This document shows, one piece after another, positions 31,574 through 39,328 of a DNA stretch of 50,008 nt. The position numbers and the translations under genes were made by a program. The stretch lies in the IMG/VR virus record IMGVR_UViG_3300042923_001831, positions 1 through 50,008 of that record; one strand, given 5' to 3'. Source of the DNA: a virus. The first letter of the stretch is position 1, and each line of letters begins with the position of its first letter. The notes under the pieces were generated by a model. The model was not told the origin of the DNA. It did not search any database and saw only the letters and a list, made by a program, of their open reading frames with translations.

Positions 31574-32323
31574 ATGAATAGAGAACAAGCTAAGAAAAAT
31601 AAAAAAAAATTCGAAAAAAATGATATAGCATTATTCTTAGCGCCAATTACAGCTCTTTGTTACGGGCTAGTTTATACTTTGGAACTCGGAAAATATAACT
31701 ATTATGGAATACCTACTTCCTTAATTGAGTTAGATTTGAATTCTTTAACTTCTGGTATCTTAACCTTATTTCCTATGCTCTTAATAATTTTCTTTTTTAT
31801 ATATCATTTGTTTTTTAAAATTAAATCTAATAAAACTAATGATCTCGAGGAAGATGTGAAAAAAAAATCTTCAAAATGGTCTTTAGTACGTGATATAGCA
31901 ACACTCGTTGTTTTAATATATATATGTGGATTCATCTATGGATTATATATAAAGTATTTTGGCAATATCACATATTTGATATTTATTCTAGTTATGATAT
32001 TTCTAGTGTTTATTATCTTTATGATTAGGTTTTATAAAAAGGAGAATTACACAAATACTTTAATAACTGGTATTTTATTCTTTATTATTTTTTCATTTTC
32101 ATTAGGATATATTGCGCCAGCACTCAATACTCATCATGTAGTAATTCAAGTAAAAAATCAAAATTATATTCTTTTAGAAAACTATAAAGAAAATTTCATT
32201 TTATCTCCTGTAGATTTAAAAACAAAAACATTAAAAAGAGAGTTAATCCTAAAAAATATTGCGGACGATGATTATAAAATTAAAAGGGAAAAAATAATCT
32301 TAAAAAATTTTATTATTGATTAA
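31574..32323 (+). CDS. Polytopic membrane protein (accessory)
   Basis: 249 aa, not recognised. Helices at about 18-36, 58-82, 105-127, 132-152 and 163-183, then an 80-residue soluble C-terminal domain (HVVIQVKNQNYILLENYKEN; LKTKTLKRELILKNIADDDY). It is opposite in direction to the phage early genes, has its own promoter and terminator, and is markedly AT-rich, all typical of a cargo gene. Multi-pass membrane proteins in such positions often act in superinfection exclusion, but nothing specific shows this. Confidence 0.55.
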   Translation: MNREQAKKNKKKFEKNDIALFLAPITALCYGLVYTLELGKYNYYGIPTSLIELDLNSLTSGILTLFPMLLIIFFFIYHLFFKIKSNKTNDLEEDVKKKSSKWSLVRDIATLVVLIYICGFIYGLYIKYFGNITYLIFILVMIFLVFIIFMIRFYKKENYTNTLITGILFFIIFSFSLGYIAPALNTHHVVIQVKNQNYILLENYKENFILSPVDLKTKTLKRELILKNIADDDYKIKREKIILKNFIID

Positions 32324-32325
32324 TA

Positions 32326-32356
32326 AAAGCCACTTAAAATAAAGTGGCTTTTTCAG
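32326..32356. terminator. Bidirectional terminator between convergent genes
   Basis: AAAAGCCACTTTA..AAAGTGGCTTTTT: a strong stem with A and T tracts on both sides, between the stop at 32323 and the ArpU stop at 32334. Confidence 0.8.
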
Positions 32357-32798
32357 TTTCTTTAGCAACAGCAATATTTAAATTTAAGGCAAGTCGGTAA
32401 AATGCTTTCCATCGAATCTTAGCGTATGTCATAGAACTTATAGGTGGTTGAAATTTAAAGCAATAAACGTTGTAATCTGTTAAATAATCTGCGTCTTCAC
32501 TCATATATCTTTCTTCAATAAGAAACCTCTCCATCTTGGGAAGTCTACTCACAGCTCGTTCTATCCGTTCACATAACTGCTTCCTTTTCTCTTGCTCATC
32601 AACATTGTATAAAGCAATGGAAGCTGTTTGATCACTTGTTTGATTAGTAGATCCGTGAAATCTAGGTGTACTGGAGGAAGTGATTGAGGCTTCTCTCTCT
32701 TCGAAAGTTAGGTACTTAAACAAGCGATATTTCTCTAGGTGCTCCTCCACTTTGGCTTGGGTAGCCTTTCTATCTAATTCAGGTAATTCAAAACTCAT
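32334..32798 (-). CDS. ArpU family late transcription regulator
   Basis: 154 aa. Family-type features: an N-terminal DRKATQAKVEEHLEKYRLF, then YLTFEEREASIT with the acidic/Ser-rich segment, then a sigma-like C-terminal helix-turn-helix (CERIERAVSRLPKMERFLIE; RYMSEDADYLTDYNVY; MTYAKIRWKAFYRLALNL). Known: ArpU-like proteins control late genes for packaging and lysis in Gram-positive phages. Inferred: it acts on the region with iterons at 30.1 kb. AAAAGGGGTG lies upstream of ATG 32798. Confidence 0.85.
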   Translation of the reverse strand: MSFELPELDRKATQAKVEEHLEKYRLFKYLTFEEREASITSSSTPRFHGSTNQTSDQTASIALYNVDEQEKRKQLCERIERAVSRLPKMERFLIEERYMSEDADYLTDYNVYCFKFQPPISSMTYAKIRWKAFYRLALNLNIAVAKETEKATLF

Positions 32799-32880
32799 CT
32801 AGACACCCCTTTTGGAGAAATCCTATCTTTTTTTATTTCTTTTCTTTACTTGTCATATCATAAATATTAGCAAAAGTTTC

Positions 32881-32982
32881 CTATTTTTCTTTTGGTTTAT
32901 TCTTTGGTTTAATCGGATACTTTTCGATATGAGCTAGCCGTTCCTCTTCCGTCATCTTCCATTCATGCACTTTTCCTAACAT
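32881..32982 (-). CDS. Very small protein, MLGKV family (copy 1)
   Basis: 33 aa (starts MLGKVHEWKMTEEERLAHIE) from ATG 32982, with GGAGG nine bases upstream. Its first 30 residues match the protein at 42135 (LGKV..W.M.EEERLA.I.K.PI.P), so the prophage has two copies of this small family. Role unknown; one amphipathic helix predicted. Confidence 0.65.
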   Translation of the reverse strand: MLGKVHEWKMTEEERLAHIEKYPIKPKNKPKEK

Positions 32983-33108
32983 GATCGAAACCTCCAAATC
33001 TGTGTAAATTATTTTCTTAATGAGCAACAAACTACTTGTCAAATAGGTATAAATTCACTTAGTTTTTCCAAATAATAGATAAATGTCGTCATAACTAGGA
33101 GACTAACG

Positions 33109-33555
33109 ATGGTCTACATTTTTACACTAGCCTCATTGGCTATTAACATTCTAATTATTCTGTTGGTACCCATTAAACTAACTAAACAAGAAATTTATAT
33201 GACATGGGTTTTCGTTACCCTTAATGTTCTATTTGCTGATCTTTTAATTGGCGATATAATTGATCTATACGATTTAATTGATCCCGGACCTCAATTTTTT
33301 GATTTATTTGTACAGGTGACTTTACCAGCCACATTTGGAATTCTTTACATAAACTACATGCCCAAAAGTAATAAAAAGTTTATATATTATCTTATGTTTT
33401 GGGTAATTTTCTCTACGTTATATGAATTTTTATCAAGCATTTGTGGCTACGTAGTGTATAAGGGCTGGAAACTTTGGTGGACCCCTATTTATTTTTTATT
33501 TGCTTGTTTAATTACTCGTTGGCACTATTATTTTCTAAAAAATAAAGGTGATTGA
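33109..33555 (+). CDS. CBO0543-like integral membrane protein
   Basis: 148 aa with about five membrane helices. It has an Asp-rich loop after helix 2 (IGDIIDLYDLIDPGPQFFDL), a helix ending STLYEFLSS, and a C-terminal Trp-rich helix with TPIYFLFACLITRWHYYFL, matching the topology and landmarks of the gene at 25756. CBO0543-like proteins are common in spore formers and have no known function. It is on the + strand inside the early minus-strand block, with a strong terminator: an accessory gene. Confidence 0.65.
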   Translation: MVYIFTLASLAINILIILLVPIKLTKQEIYMTWVFVTLNVLFADLLIGDIIDLYDLIDPGPQFFDLFVQVTLPATFGILYINYMPKSNKKFIYYLMFWVIFSTLYEFLSSICGYVVYKGWKLWWTPIYFLFACLITRWHYYFLKNKGD

Positions 33556-33671
33556 AATTAAACTAAAACGACTTTATTTTGTACATTCTGTGAAGTCAGT
33601 TTACATTAATTAGGTAAATGATATAGTCACGTTGAGACCTTTACTATAAACAAAGTTCTCAACTCCTATAA

Positions 33672-33720
33672 TTACCCAAGAGCGTCATCGAGGACATTCG
33701 CTCTTGGGTGTTTTTTATTA
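33672..33720 (+). terminator. Strong terminator after the CBO0543-like gene
   Basis: Perfect 10-bp stem CCCAAGAGCG / CGCTCTTGGG with a 14-nt loop, then TGTTTTTTATT. Confidence 0.9.
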
Positions 33721-33721
33721 A

Positions 33722-34210
33722 TTAAAATGGATCATCATCATCTAGCTCGTCATCAAGTGAATCATGATTGGAAAATGGATCGATAGGTTCATCCTCGACA
33801 TCATCAATAGTTAGTTGATCCTTGTTTACCTCTACGGTACCATCTTTACCAACATTGTATTTAACCCCTTCATGAGGTTCTTCATAAAACTCATCAATAC
33901 TCATTTGAGATTCTTCAATATTCAAAGTTACATCTGAGCCGGCTTTTTTATAAAAGTTAAAGGACTGTTCTGAAGAAGTGTCACCTTTAACAATGAACTC
34001 CAATGTTGTCTTTTTACCGTCCTTTGTGGTCTTACTAAACTCACAAGTTAGTTTTTGGTCAACACCTTCAATTTGCAGCTCGACCACCTCACGGGTCATT
34101 TGATTGAGCTCTTGTTTCTTCTCGTCCTCACCTTTGACATAAAACTGAACTAGCTCTTTTTTGCTATCCTTTGTTTGCTTGTTGAAATGTGCTTTTACTG
34201 TTACTTGCAT
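33722..34210 (-). CDS. Early protein with SSB-like acidic tail and duplicated fold
   Basis: 162 aa. Two similar halves of about 48 residues (VTVKAHFNKQTKDSKKELVQ / LTCEFSKTTKDGKKTTLEFI, each followed by V-K-G and a short strand-turn-strand) precede an acidic region that ends SLDDELDDDDPF. The DDDDPF tip recalls the DDDIPF tip of bacterial SSB, through which SSB recruits repair and replication proteins. No classical OB-fold motif is evident. It lies among replication genes, so a DNA-metabolism role is plausible. GAAGGGAGAG precedes the ATG. Confidence 0.6.
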   Translation of the reverse strand: MQVTVKAHFNKQTKDSKKELVQFYVKGEDEKKQELNQMTREVVELQIEGVDQKLTCEFSKTTKDGKKTTLEFIVKGDTSSEQSFNFYKKAGSDVTLNIEESQMSIDEFYEEPHEGVKYNVGKDGTVEVNKDQLTIDDVEDEPIDPFSNHDSLDDELDDDDPF

Positions 34211-34235
34211 GTATTTTCTCTCCCTTCATTGTCCC

Positions 34236-34505
34236 TTATCGTCTATTTCCACGATTCTTCTTTTTACGAGTATTCTTTGGAACTTTAGGAAGCATGGTCC
34301 TACGTTTTTTCCAAAACTCCAATTCACCATCTATTTTGTTACTTAGTTGCTGAAACCGTAATTGCGCCTGGTCTAAATCGTTAATAACTGATGTTTGCAA
34401 GTCGTACTTCATATCTAACTGTTGAATCTTTTGGTCAAATAGCTTTCCAGAGTAATAGATAAATAGCACAGCGATAATTAGTAGTATTGATAAGAATATG
34501 ATCAT
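34236..34505 (-). CDS. Small membrane-anchored coiled-coil protein
   Basis: 89 aa. One N-terminal membrane helix (IIFLSILLIIAVLFIYYSG), a coiled coil (about 28-68) and a very basic tail (KNTRKKKNRGNRR). Not recognised. The ATG overlaps the RuvC-like gene's TGA (ATGA). It could tether phage DNA or replication proteins to the membrane, but this is only suggested by topology. Confidence 0.55.
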   Translation of the reverse strand: MIIFLSILLIIAVLFIYYSGKLFDQKIQQLDMKYDLQTSVINDLDQAQLRFQQLSNKIDGELEFWKKRRTMLPKVPKNTRKKKNRGNRR

Positions 34506-35083
34506 TGTTTGACCTTCTCCTTTTTAGGTTTTTTTGGTTCTGGATTAATAATGGTTTGAATAACTTCATTTTGATAAGACGTTAGCAATCCAAATTCTCC
34601 GTTTAAGGTAAAAGTTAAATCAAGAGCAATCTTGGCTAATATGTAAGCATCAACCACGTTGTCACTTTTGTGCAAAAATCCATAATGTTCATTTACTGCC
34701 TTCATAACCGCTACTTTCTTTTGTGGTCCTGTTAGGCGCTTCTTGCTCCCTTTTTCTCCTGTCCAGCCTGAAACATTCACGAATTTTTTTACGGCATTTG
34801 GAGCTACTTCGTAATATTTAAGCTTACGTTTGAAAAGCTCATTTCTAATGCCGTGGTGCAGTCCACCAGCAAACATCGCTCGTTGTGTGTCATATGGGAA
34901 GCCTTCAATGCAAATAACGTCTCCAGGTCTAACATGAGCGATTACTTCGTCAATTAAGGTAATCATTCTTTTTGGATCTACATCTCCTATACCAGTGAGC
35001 TCTTTGGCACGAACAACATTCCCACTCTCGTCCAGTGCAACGAATCCTGTTTTTGTAGATGGATCAATTCCGACAAAGCGCAT
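34502..35083 (-). CDS. RuvC-like Holliday junction resolvase
   Basis: 193 aa from ATG 35083, chosen because AAAGGAGG is seven bases upstream; longer frames lack a site. RNase H-fold resolvase layout: Asp7 in FVGIDPSTKTGF, Glu60 in DVICIEGFPY, and the Asp141/Asp145 pair in HKSDNVVDAYILAKI. Such phage enzymes resolve branched recombination or replication intermediates before packaging. The C-terminus is a Lys/Pro/Glu-rich tail. It is in the replication operon with DnaB. Confidence 0.82.
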   Translation of the reverse strand: MRFVGIDPSTKTGFVALDESGNVVRAKELTGIGDVDPKRMITLIDEVIAHVRPGDVICIEGFPYDTQRAMFAGGLHHGIRNELFKRKLKYYEVAPNAVKKFVNVSGWTGEKGSKKRLTGPQKKVAVMKAVNEHYGFLHKSDNVVDAYILAKIALDLTFTLNGEFGLLTSYQNEVIQTIINPEPKKPKKEKVKQ

Positions 35084-35189
35084 CATTTCTCCTCCTTTGC
35101 AATTCATCTGCAGCTGCATAACGTTCTGCCATTCTATTGTTTTCATTAGTAGCGATTTCATAGAGTTGTTGATTTGTAGCTTTAAAGAA
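35064..35189 (-). pseudogene. Coding-like remnant before the RuvC-like gene
   Basis: An open frame without a start ends in TGA inside the RuvC-like gene start (FFKATNQQLYEIATNENN, then RMAERYAAADELQRRRND). The helical, charged peptide looks like a protein C-terminus, and a TAA lies directly upstream. It may be what remains after loss of the front of a small early gene. Confidence 0.3.
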
Positions 35190-35224
35190 TTACATAGATA
35201 TTAATCCTCAGTTTCTTCAGAATT

Positions 35225-35448
35225 TAATAACACTATAAGAATCATTATGTTGGGAATTGAATGTAATATTTTGTGAAAAACATCAATTTTCATGGAAGAA
35301 AAATGTATTACCTTTGAATTTCCATTTATTTTTAGTGGTCTTTTGTATAAAAAAGTTGTTTACTTTTGCTTTTTACCTAATATAATGATTCTTATATTGG
35401 GAATCCCTTCCCTACATTGTTGAATTACAACACATTCATCATTTGAGA
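35225..35448. repeat. AT-rich intergenic region with inverted repeat pair
   Basis: ATAAGAATCATTAT (35234-35247) and its exact reverse complement ATAATGATTCTTAT (35384-35397), each followed in the same direction by TTGGGAAT. Between them lie about 135 AT-rich bases with no gene. On the + strand TATAAT-like bases near 35381 could be a promoter for an antisense RNA. It may be a regulatory site pair or part of a replication origin. Confidence 0.55.
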
Positions 35449-35574
35449 CTAAAAAGACACAGATTTCTTTTTAATGCCGCTATTACAAGTGTGGCAAACA
35501 CGTTTATGTTCACTGACAGTTGTTTTTTTCAAAGGGAAATTTTTAAAACATATACTGCAACTGACTAATTTCAT
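35449..35574 (-). CDS. Very small zinc-finger-like protein
   Basis: 41 aa, from ATG 35574, which overlaps the DnaB stop (ATGA). Sequence KLVSCSICFKNFPLKKTTVS, then EHKRVCHTCNSGIKK. Two Cys-x2-Cys pairs (positions 6-9 and 27-30) with His between them suggest one zinc-binding knuckle. Possibly a DNA or protein adaptor for the helicase. No paralogue in the window. Confidence 0.65.
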   Translation of the reverse strand: MKLVSCSICFKNFPLKKTTVSEHKRVCHTCNSGIKKKSVSF

Positions 35575-36869
35575 TGTTGTTTCACTTCCTTCGGTATCTC
35601 TTGGAATTTCTGCTTCCAGTTCAGGAAAAGTAACTTGAATTCATTTACCCCAATATCTCTTCCTTTAGCGAAGGTTTGATTGACAATCTTACCTTGTGAA
35701 GTTGTTTCGCCCTCACTCCATAGGAATTCAACCACATCTGCATCTTGTTCAATGGAGCTTGATTCTTTTAGATCAGAGAGTTGCGGACGTCCTCTTTTTT
35801 CTGAATCCCTCGTCATTTGTGATAACATCATGAAGCAGCAGTTCATATCCATTGCGATTTGTTTCGCTTGTCCAGTTACACGCCCAATAGCAAGTGCTCT
35901 AGTATCTCCTTTAGTTTGAGGAATACTCATAATCTGAAGGTAATCCACTACAATCATGGCAACCTTGCCGTATTTCTTTTTAAACTGCTTTGCCGTTGCT
36001 CTTATTTCATCGATGGTTACGCCTGAGCTATCTTGCATAAAGATTGGTAAATATTCAAAGTTGTCATAAGCTCTATCAAGCAAAGCTTGTTCTGCTGTAT
36101 CTAGTTTTTTCATTTTGATTTTTTGAAAAGGAATTCCAGTTACAGCTGACAACATACGATCCTTTAATGAATTCCTTTTCATCTCTTGGCTCCACACCAA
36201 CACAACACCTTGCTTTTGTTGAGCTACTCCAAATATCCTTTGTAAGGCAATTGCAGTTTTACCTACTGAAGGACGTCCAGCACTTATAAAAAGCCAACCT
36301 CTCCATAAACCTTGAGCCCATTTATCAAACTCTGAGAAACCTGTTGTAATGTACTCTGCTGGTGTTTTAAGGTGTAGGTAGTATTCATCCTTTGTCTCTG
36401 AAAAACTAAGCATTTTAGAGTTACCCTCTGGTCGAATTTCTGTCACGAGTGCTTCAATGTATGAAAAATACTCTTCATCCGATTCATAATCATCACGGGA
36501 CATTCCTTTAATAATTTCAACCATATTTTTAGTTCTACGTTCAAAGGCTTTTGACCGAATGATTTCTGCATAATATTTTGCATTGGCTGCGCTTGGACAT
36601 GAAGCTGCTAGTTGTGAGAAGTAGGAAACTCCCCCTTCATCCATACGCCCGCCTTTCATATAGGTTTCTGTTACAGTGATAATATCAATTGGCTTTCCTT
36701 TTTCTTCTAGCCATCTCATAACCTTGTAAATTTCTTGATGTTTAGGAATATAAAAATCTCTTTCTTCTAGAAAAGTAAATTCATCCAAAACACCTGAATC
36801 AAGAAACACTGCTCCAAGTACAGATTGTTCAGCTTCTACAGCTGTCTCAGCTTCCCCAATCGAAATCAT
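35571..36869 (-). CDS. dnaB: Replicative DNA helicase, DnaB-like
   Basis: 432 aa from ATG 36869, chosen because GGAGG lies eight bases upstream. N-terminal DnaB domain (about 8-110: EAEQSVLGAVFLDSGVLDEF) and a RecA-fold ATPase: Walker A GRPSVGKT (198-205), VVLVWSQEM, Walker B IVVDYLQIM, and motif MLSQMTRDSEKR. Unwinds phage DNA at the fork. The protein O-like gene before it overlaps its start, the usual initiator-helicase pair. The phage lacks an obvious DnaC-type loader. Confidence 0.95.
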   Translation of the reverse strand: MISIGEAETAVEAEQSVLGAVFLDSGVLDEFTFLEERDFYIPKHQEIYKVMRWLEEKGKPIDIITVTETYMKGGRMDEGGVSYFSQLAASCPSAANAKYYAEIIRSKAFERRTKNMVEIIKGMSRDDYESDEEYFSYIEALVTEIRPEGNSKMLSFSETKDEYYLHLKTPAEYITTGFSEFDKWAQGLWRGWLFISAGRPSVGKTAIALQRIFGVAQQKQGVVLVWSQEMKRNSLKDRMLSAVTGIPFQKIKMKKLDTAEQALLDRAYDNFEYLPIFMQDSSGVTIDEIRATAKQFKKKYGKVAMIVVDYLQIMSIPQTKGDTRALAIGRVTGQAKQIAMDMNCCFMMLSQMTRDSEKRGRPQLSDLKESSSIEQDADVVEFLWSEGETTSQGKIVNQTFAKGRDIGVNEFKLLFLNWKQKFQEIPKEVKQQ

Positions 36870-37635
36870 CCGGATTGCCTCCATCTGCTAGGAATTTTTG
36901 AAACTCAATATCTTTAACCCGTGGATCTGCTTGTTTTTTTGTTACTGGTTGCTTAGGCTTTTGAGAAGCCTTCATTTTAATAGCTAGATCACTAAATTTT
37001 TCACGAAACTTTTTAGCAGAAAGAACATTAGTCTTCCAGAAAGAATCAGTCGTAACCCAATCCATTACTTCTTTAGCCAATCTCTTGTCCACTTCATCAA
37101 TTTCAAGGAGCTTCCTGAAATCATCCGCCCAGGATTGAAGATTAGCTTTTTTAACCAAATGTTCAACACCAGCCTCTTTTGCAACAGCTGATACATTCTC
37201 ATGAAAATAATTGGCCATTTTAAAATAAGTGCTGTCCTCGGCATACGTTTTTTGTTTACGACTTCTAGTTTCCTTTATTTCTTTATGCACTTCTTTTTTA
37301 GTACCAGAAACCTCTGTAGCACGTCCTTGCCATTCGTCGTAATTTTTATTAAAACTCAATATCCTTCCCCTCCTGGGACCAATCCCAACAACACTAACAA
37401 TCTTGCGGTCTATTAAAGTTGTAAGCTCTTTAACAACATGGCTTTTTGTGCTGTTAATGGCTTCTGCTAAGTAGGTTAGAGCCATTTCGTATTCCTTCCG
37501 GCTGAATCCATATGTATAGCGCCATATCACCATGATTATTCGCATTTGTGTGCCGTTGAGATCCGTCTTAGAAATTTGCTCGATGATCTCGTTGGCAATC
37601 CGTGTATGACCTTTTTCAATTTGTGGGTTTGCCAT
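36847..37635 (-). CDS. Phage replication protein O-like initiator
   Basis: 262 aa. The N-terminal winged helix fits the phage rep O family: NPQIEKGHTRIANEIIEQIS, then GTQMRIIMVIWRYTYGFSRK, then ALTYLAEAINSTKSHVVKEL. The C-terminal half is helical and charged, suited to recruiting DnaB. The end PDDFDWGS overlaps the helicase start. Known: lambda O binds iterons inside its own gene; no clear iterons are seen here. Confidence 0.85.
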   Translation of the reverse strand: MANPQIEKGHTRIANEIIEQISKTDLNGTQMRIIMVIWRYTYGFSRKEYEMALTYLAEAINSTKSHVVKELTTLIDRKIVSVVGIGPRRGRILSFNKNYDEWQGRATEVSGTKKEVHKEIKETRSRKQKTYAEDSTYFKMANYFHENVSAVAKEAGVEHLVKKANLQSWADDFRKLLEIDEVDKRLAKEVMDWVTTDSFWKTNVLSAKKFREKFSDLAIKMKASQKPKQPVTKKQADPRVKDIEFQKFLADGGNPDDFDWGS

Positions 37636-37652
37636 GAGTTATCATCCATTCT

Positions 37653-38057
37653 TTAGACTTTCTCTTTTCCTCTTAAAATTTGAATAGCTTCACTGGAAGC
37701 AGATAAACCAATGCTTAAGGCCGATACGTAGAATTCAAGTTTTTCGATTTCTGCATTTTTCTTAACCAGTTGCTTGGACATATTTGTAACTAGTTCAATC
37801 GCTCTATCCTTTTCTCCAGATAATTTTTCAAGTTTAGCAAGATGGACTTGTTCGATTGCTTGGACTTCTTTTTCCGTGAATGTTTTTTTATCTTCAAGCT
37901 CAATAAATAACAAAGGATTACCAACTAAAATTGTCCCCTTATGTGGATCTTCGATTGCTTGATAAGATACTCTCTCTTCAGTATCTTTTAATTTTCTGAC
38001 TGGAATAATGGTGCCTTTGCCAATTCGGTCAACATTTCCTAAAAGTTTTATTCTCAT
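37653..38057 (-). CDS. Hypothetical early protein with coiled coil
   Basis: 134 aa from ATG 38057 with TGAGGTGG nine bases upstream. The front is a small beta domain (MRIKLLGNVDRIGKGTIIPV); residues 60-115 are a coiled coil (FTEKEVQAIEQVHLAKLEKL). Not recognised. It lies between the MBL nuclease and protein O in the replication operon, so a helper role in replication or recombination is possible. Confidence 0.6.
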   Translation of the reverse strand: MRIKLLGNVDRIGKGTIIPVRKLKDTEERVSYQAIEDPHKGTILVGNPLLFIELEDKKTFTEKEVQAIEQVHLAKLEKLSGEKDRAIELVTNMSKQLVKKNAEIEKLEFYVSALSIGLSASSEAIQILRGKEKV

Positions 38058-38061
38058 ATAG

Positions 38062-38805
38062 TTAAACCACCTCAATCTTGTAATCTATTCCAGCTTTAAA
38101 ACCTTTCTTAGCTAGTGCTCTTTTAACCGTCATTTCAGCAAGCGCAGGCATGTTATTTGAGCTCGATAAGTGTGTAAGGTATATTTGCTCTCCCGTGCCT
38201 GTAATGAGCCTAGAAAGGGCTCCTGCGGTCTGTTCGTTTGATAAATGCCCTACGTGGGAAAGCACCCTAGCTTTTACACTGTCTGGATAGTTCGAAACCT
38301 CAACCATGTTGGGCTCGTGATTTGCTTCAATAACATAAATATTTGAGTATTCCATGGTAGTGATCATCTCTGAATCAACATGACCCGTGTCTAGGCAAAC
38401 GGAACATTTATATCCGTTATTGTCCGAAATGACGTAGCCAACCGAATCATAAGCATCATGGTGTGTCTTAAAGGATTCAATGAAAAAGTACTCGAGTAAA
38501 ATGTCGTGACCTGATTTGAAAGGTCTTTTTAATTCACCATCTACACCTTGTATGGACTTCCATTCACCTTCAGCTGCATAGACTGGTATTTTATATTTGT
38601 TGGCCAGGGAAATTCCTTTAATATGGTCTGAATGCGCATGAGTCACTAAAATCGCAAATATAGAATCCGGACGAATTCCAACATCCAGTAATCGCTTCTC
38701 TATTTTTGTCTTAGCTATTCCACAATCCACTAGAATGGTAGTTTCAGATGACTGGACGGCAATTAAATTGCCGCCAGATCCACTAGCCAGTATCTTAACT
38801 TCCAT
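38062..38805 (-). CDS. MBL-fold metallohydrolase, YycJ/WalJ-like nuclease
   Basis: 247 aa from ATG 38805, chosen because GGTGGTG lies upstream. It has the MBL motifs: HxHxDH at 56-61 (THAHSDH), then a DTGH metal loop (SVCLDTGHVDSEM), then EANHEPNM and LSHVGHLSNEQT near the end. Known: YycJ-type MBL proteins are 5'-3' exonucleases. In the recombination cluster with Bet and an SbcC-like ATPase, it may supply the single strands that Bet anneals. No lambda-type exonuclease was found elsewhere in the window. Confidence 0.88.
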   Translation of the reverse strand: MEVKILASGSGGNLIAVQSSETTILVDCGIAKTKIEKRLLDVGIRPDSIFAILVTHAHSDHIKGISLANKYKIPVYAAEGEWKSIQGVDGELKRPFKSGHDILLEYFFIESFKTHHDAYDSVGYVISDNNGYKCSVCLDTGHVDSEMITTMEYSNIYVIEANHEPNMVEVSNYPDSVKARVLSHVGHLSNEQTAGALSRLITGTGEQIYLTHLSSSNNMPALAEMTVKRALAKKGFKAGIDYKIEVV

Positions 38806-39328
38806 AGGGTTCACCACCTAAGTTCTCATTAGAAAAGGGTAGGTATTTCTTTCTTGCTTTAGAAGCCGCTAAAGATGCTTCCTCTTTTGTATCAAAATAA
38901 CCAAAATGAAGTTGTTTTCCTTTAAAATTCACATATGCTCTCCATCTAGAATCCCGACTAAACCAAGCAATACCCCGCAGATTACTTTTCGTATGCTTCC
39001 TTGTTATTACTTGATTTTGATTGTTTTGGCCACGTGTCAACAACCTCAGATTAGATTTGCAGTTATCTAACTTGTCACCATTAATATGATCAACGTCCAA
39101 TCCATTAGGAGCATCCATAATTACTCGGTGCAACCTGATGTATGGTTTGCCTTTTTTAATACACGTTCTTGCATATCCTGTATCGCTTAAAAACCAAGTA
39201 TTTGGAAATGCTTTAATATTGTCTAAAACCGCTGTATCGATAATTGTTTCTAAGGTTTTCCCTTTATGCGTCATAAAAATTGCGGTAACACTCCCGCGGA
39301 TTTCATAGGCATTTTTCAAACTACTCAC
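38795..39328 (-). CDS. HNH-AP2 endonuclease (homing type)
   Basis: 177 aa. HNH part at about 65-105 (RLHRVIMDAPNGLDVDHING, then NLRLLTRGQNNQNQ) and C-terminal AP2 DNA-binding domain at about 110-168 (NLRGIAWFSRDSRWRAYVNF, then LHFGYFDTKEEASLAAS). Free-standing homing endonucleases of this type insert between phage genes. It fits tightly between Bet and MBL genes, overlapping the latter's start. The start is GTG 39328 or TTG 39319; the latter has AGGTGAG upstream. Confidence 0.88.
   Translation of the reverse strand: MSSLKNAYEIRGSVTAIFMTHKGKTLETIIDTAVLDNIKAFPNTWFLSDTGYARTCIKKGKPYIRLHRVIMDAPNGLDVDHINGDKLDNCKSNLRLLTRGQNNQNQVITRKHTKSNLRGIAWFSRDSRWRAYVNFKGKQLHFGYFDTKEEASLAASKARKKYLPFSNENLGGEPYGS

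Noticed and set aside
34084-35161. Longer start for the RuvC-like protein at 35161.
   Set aside because: The extra 26 residues match nothing in the family and lack a ribosome binding site, while AAAGGAGG fits the ATG at 35083.
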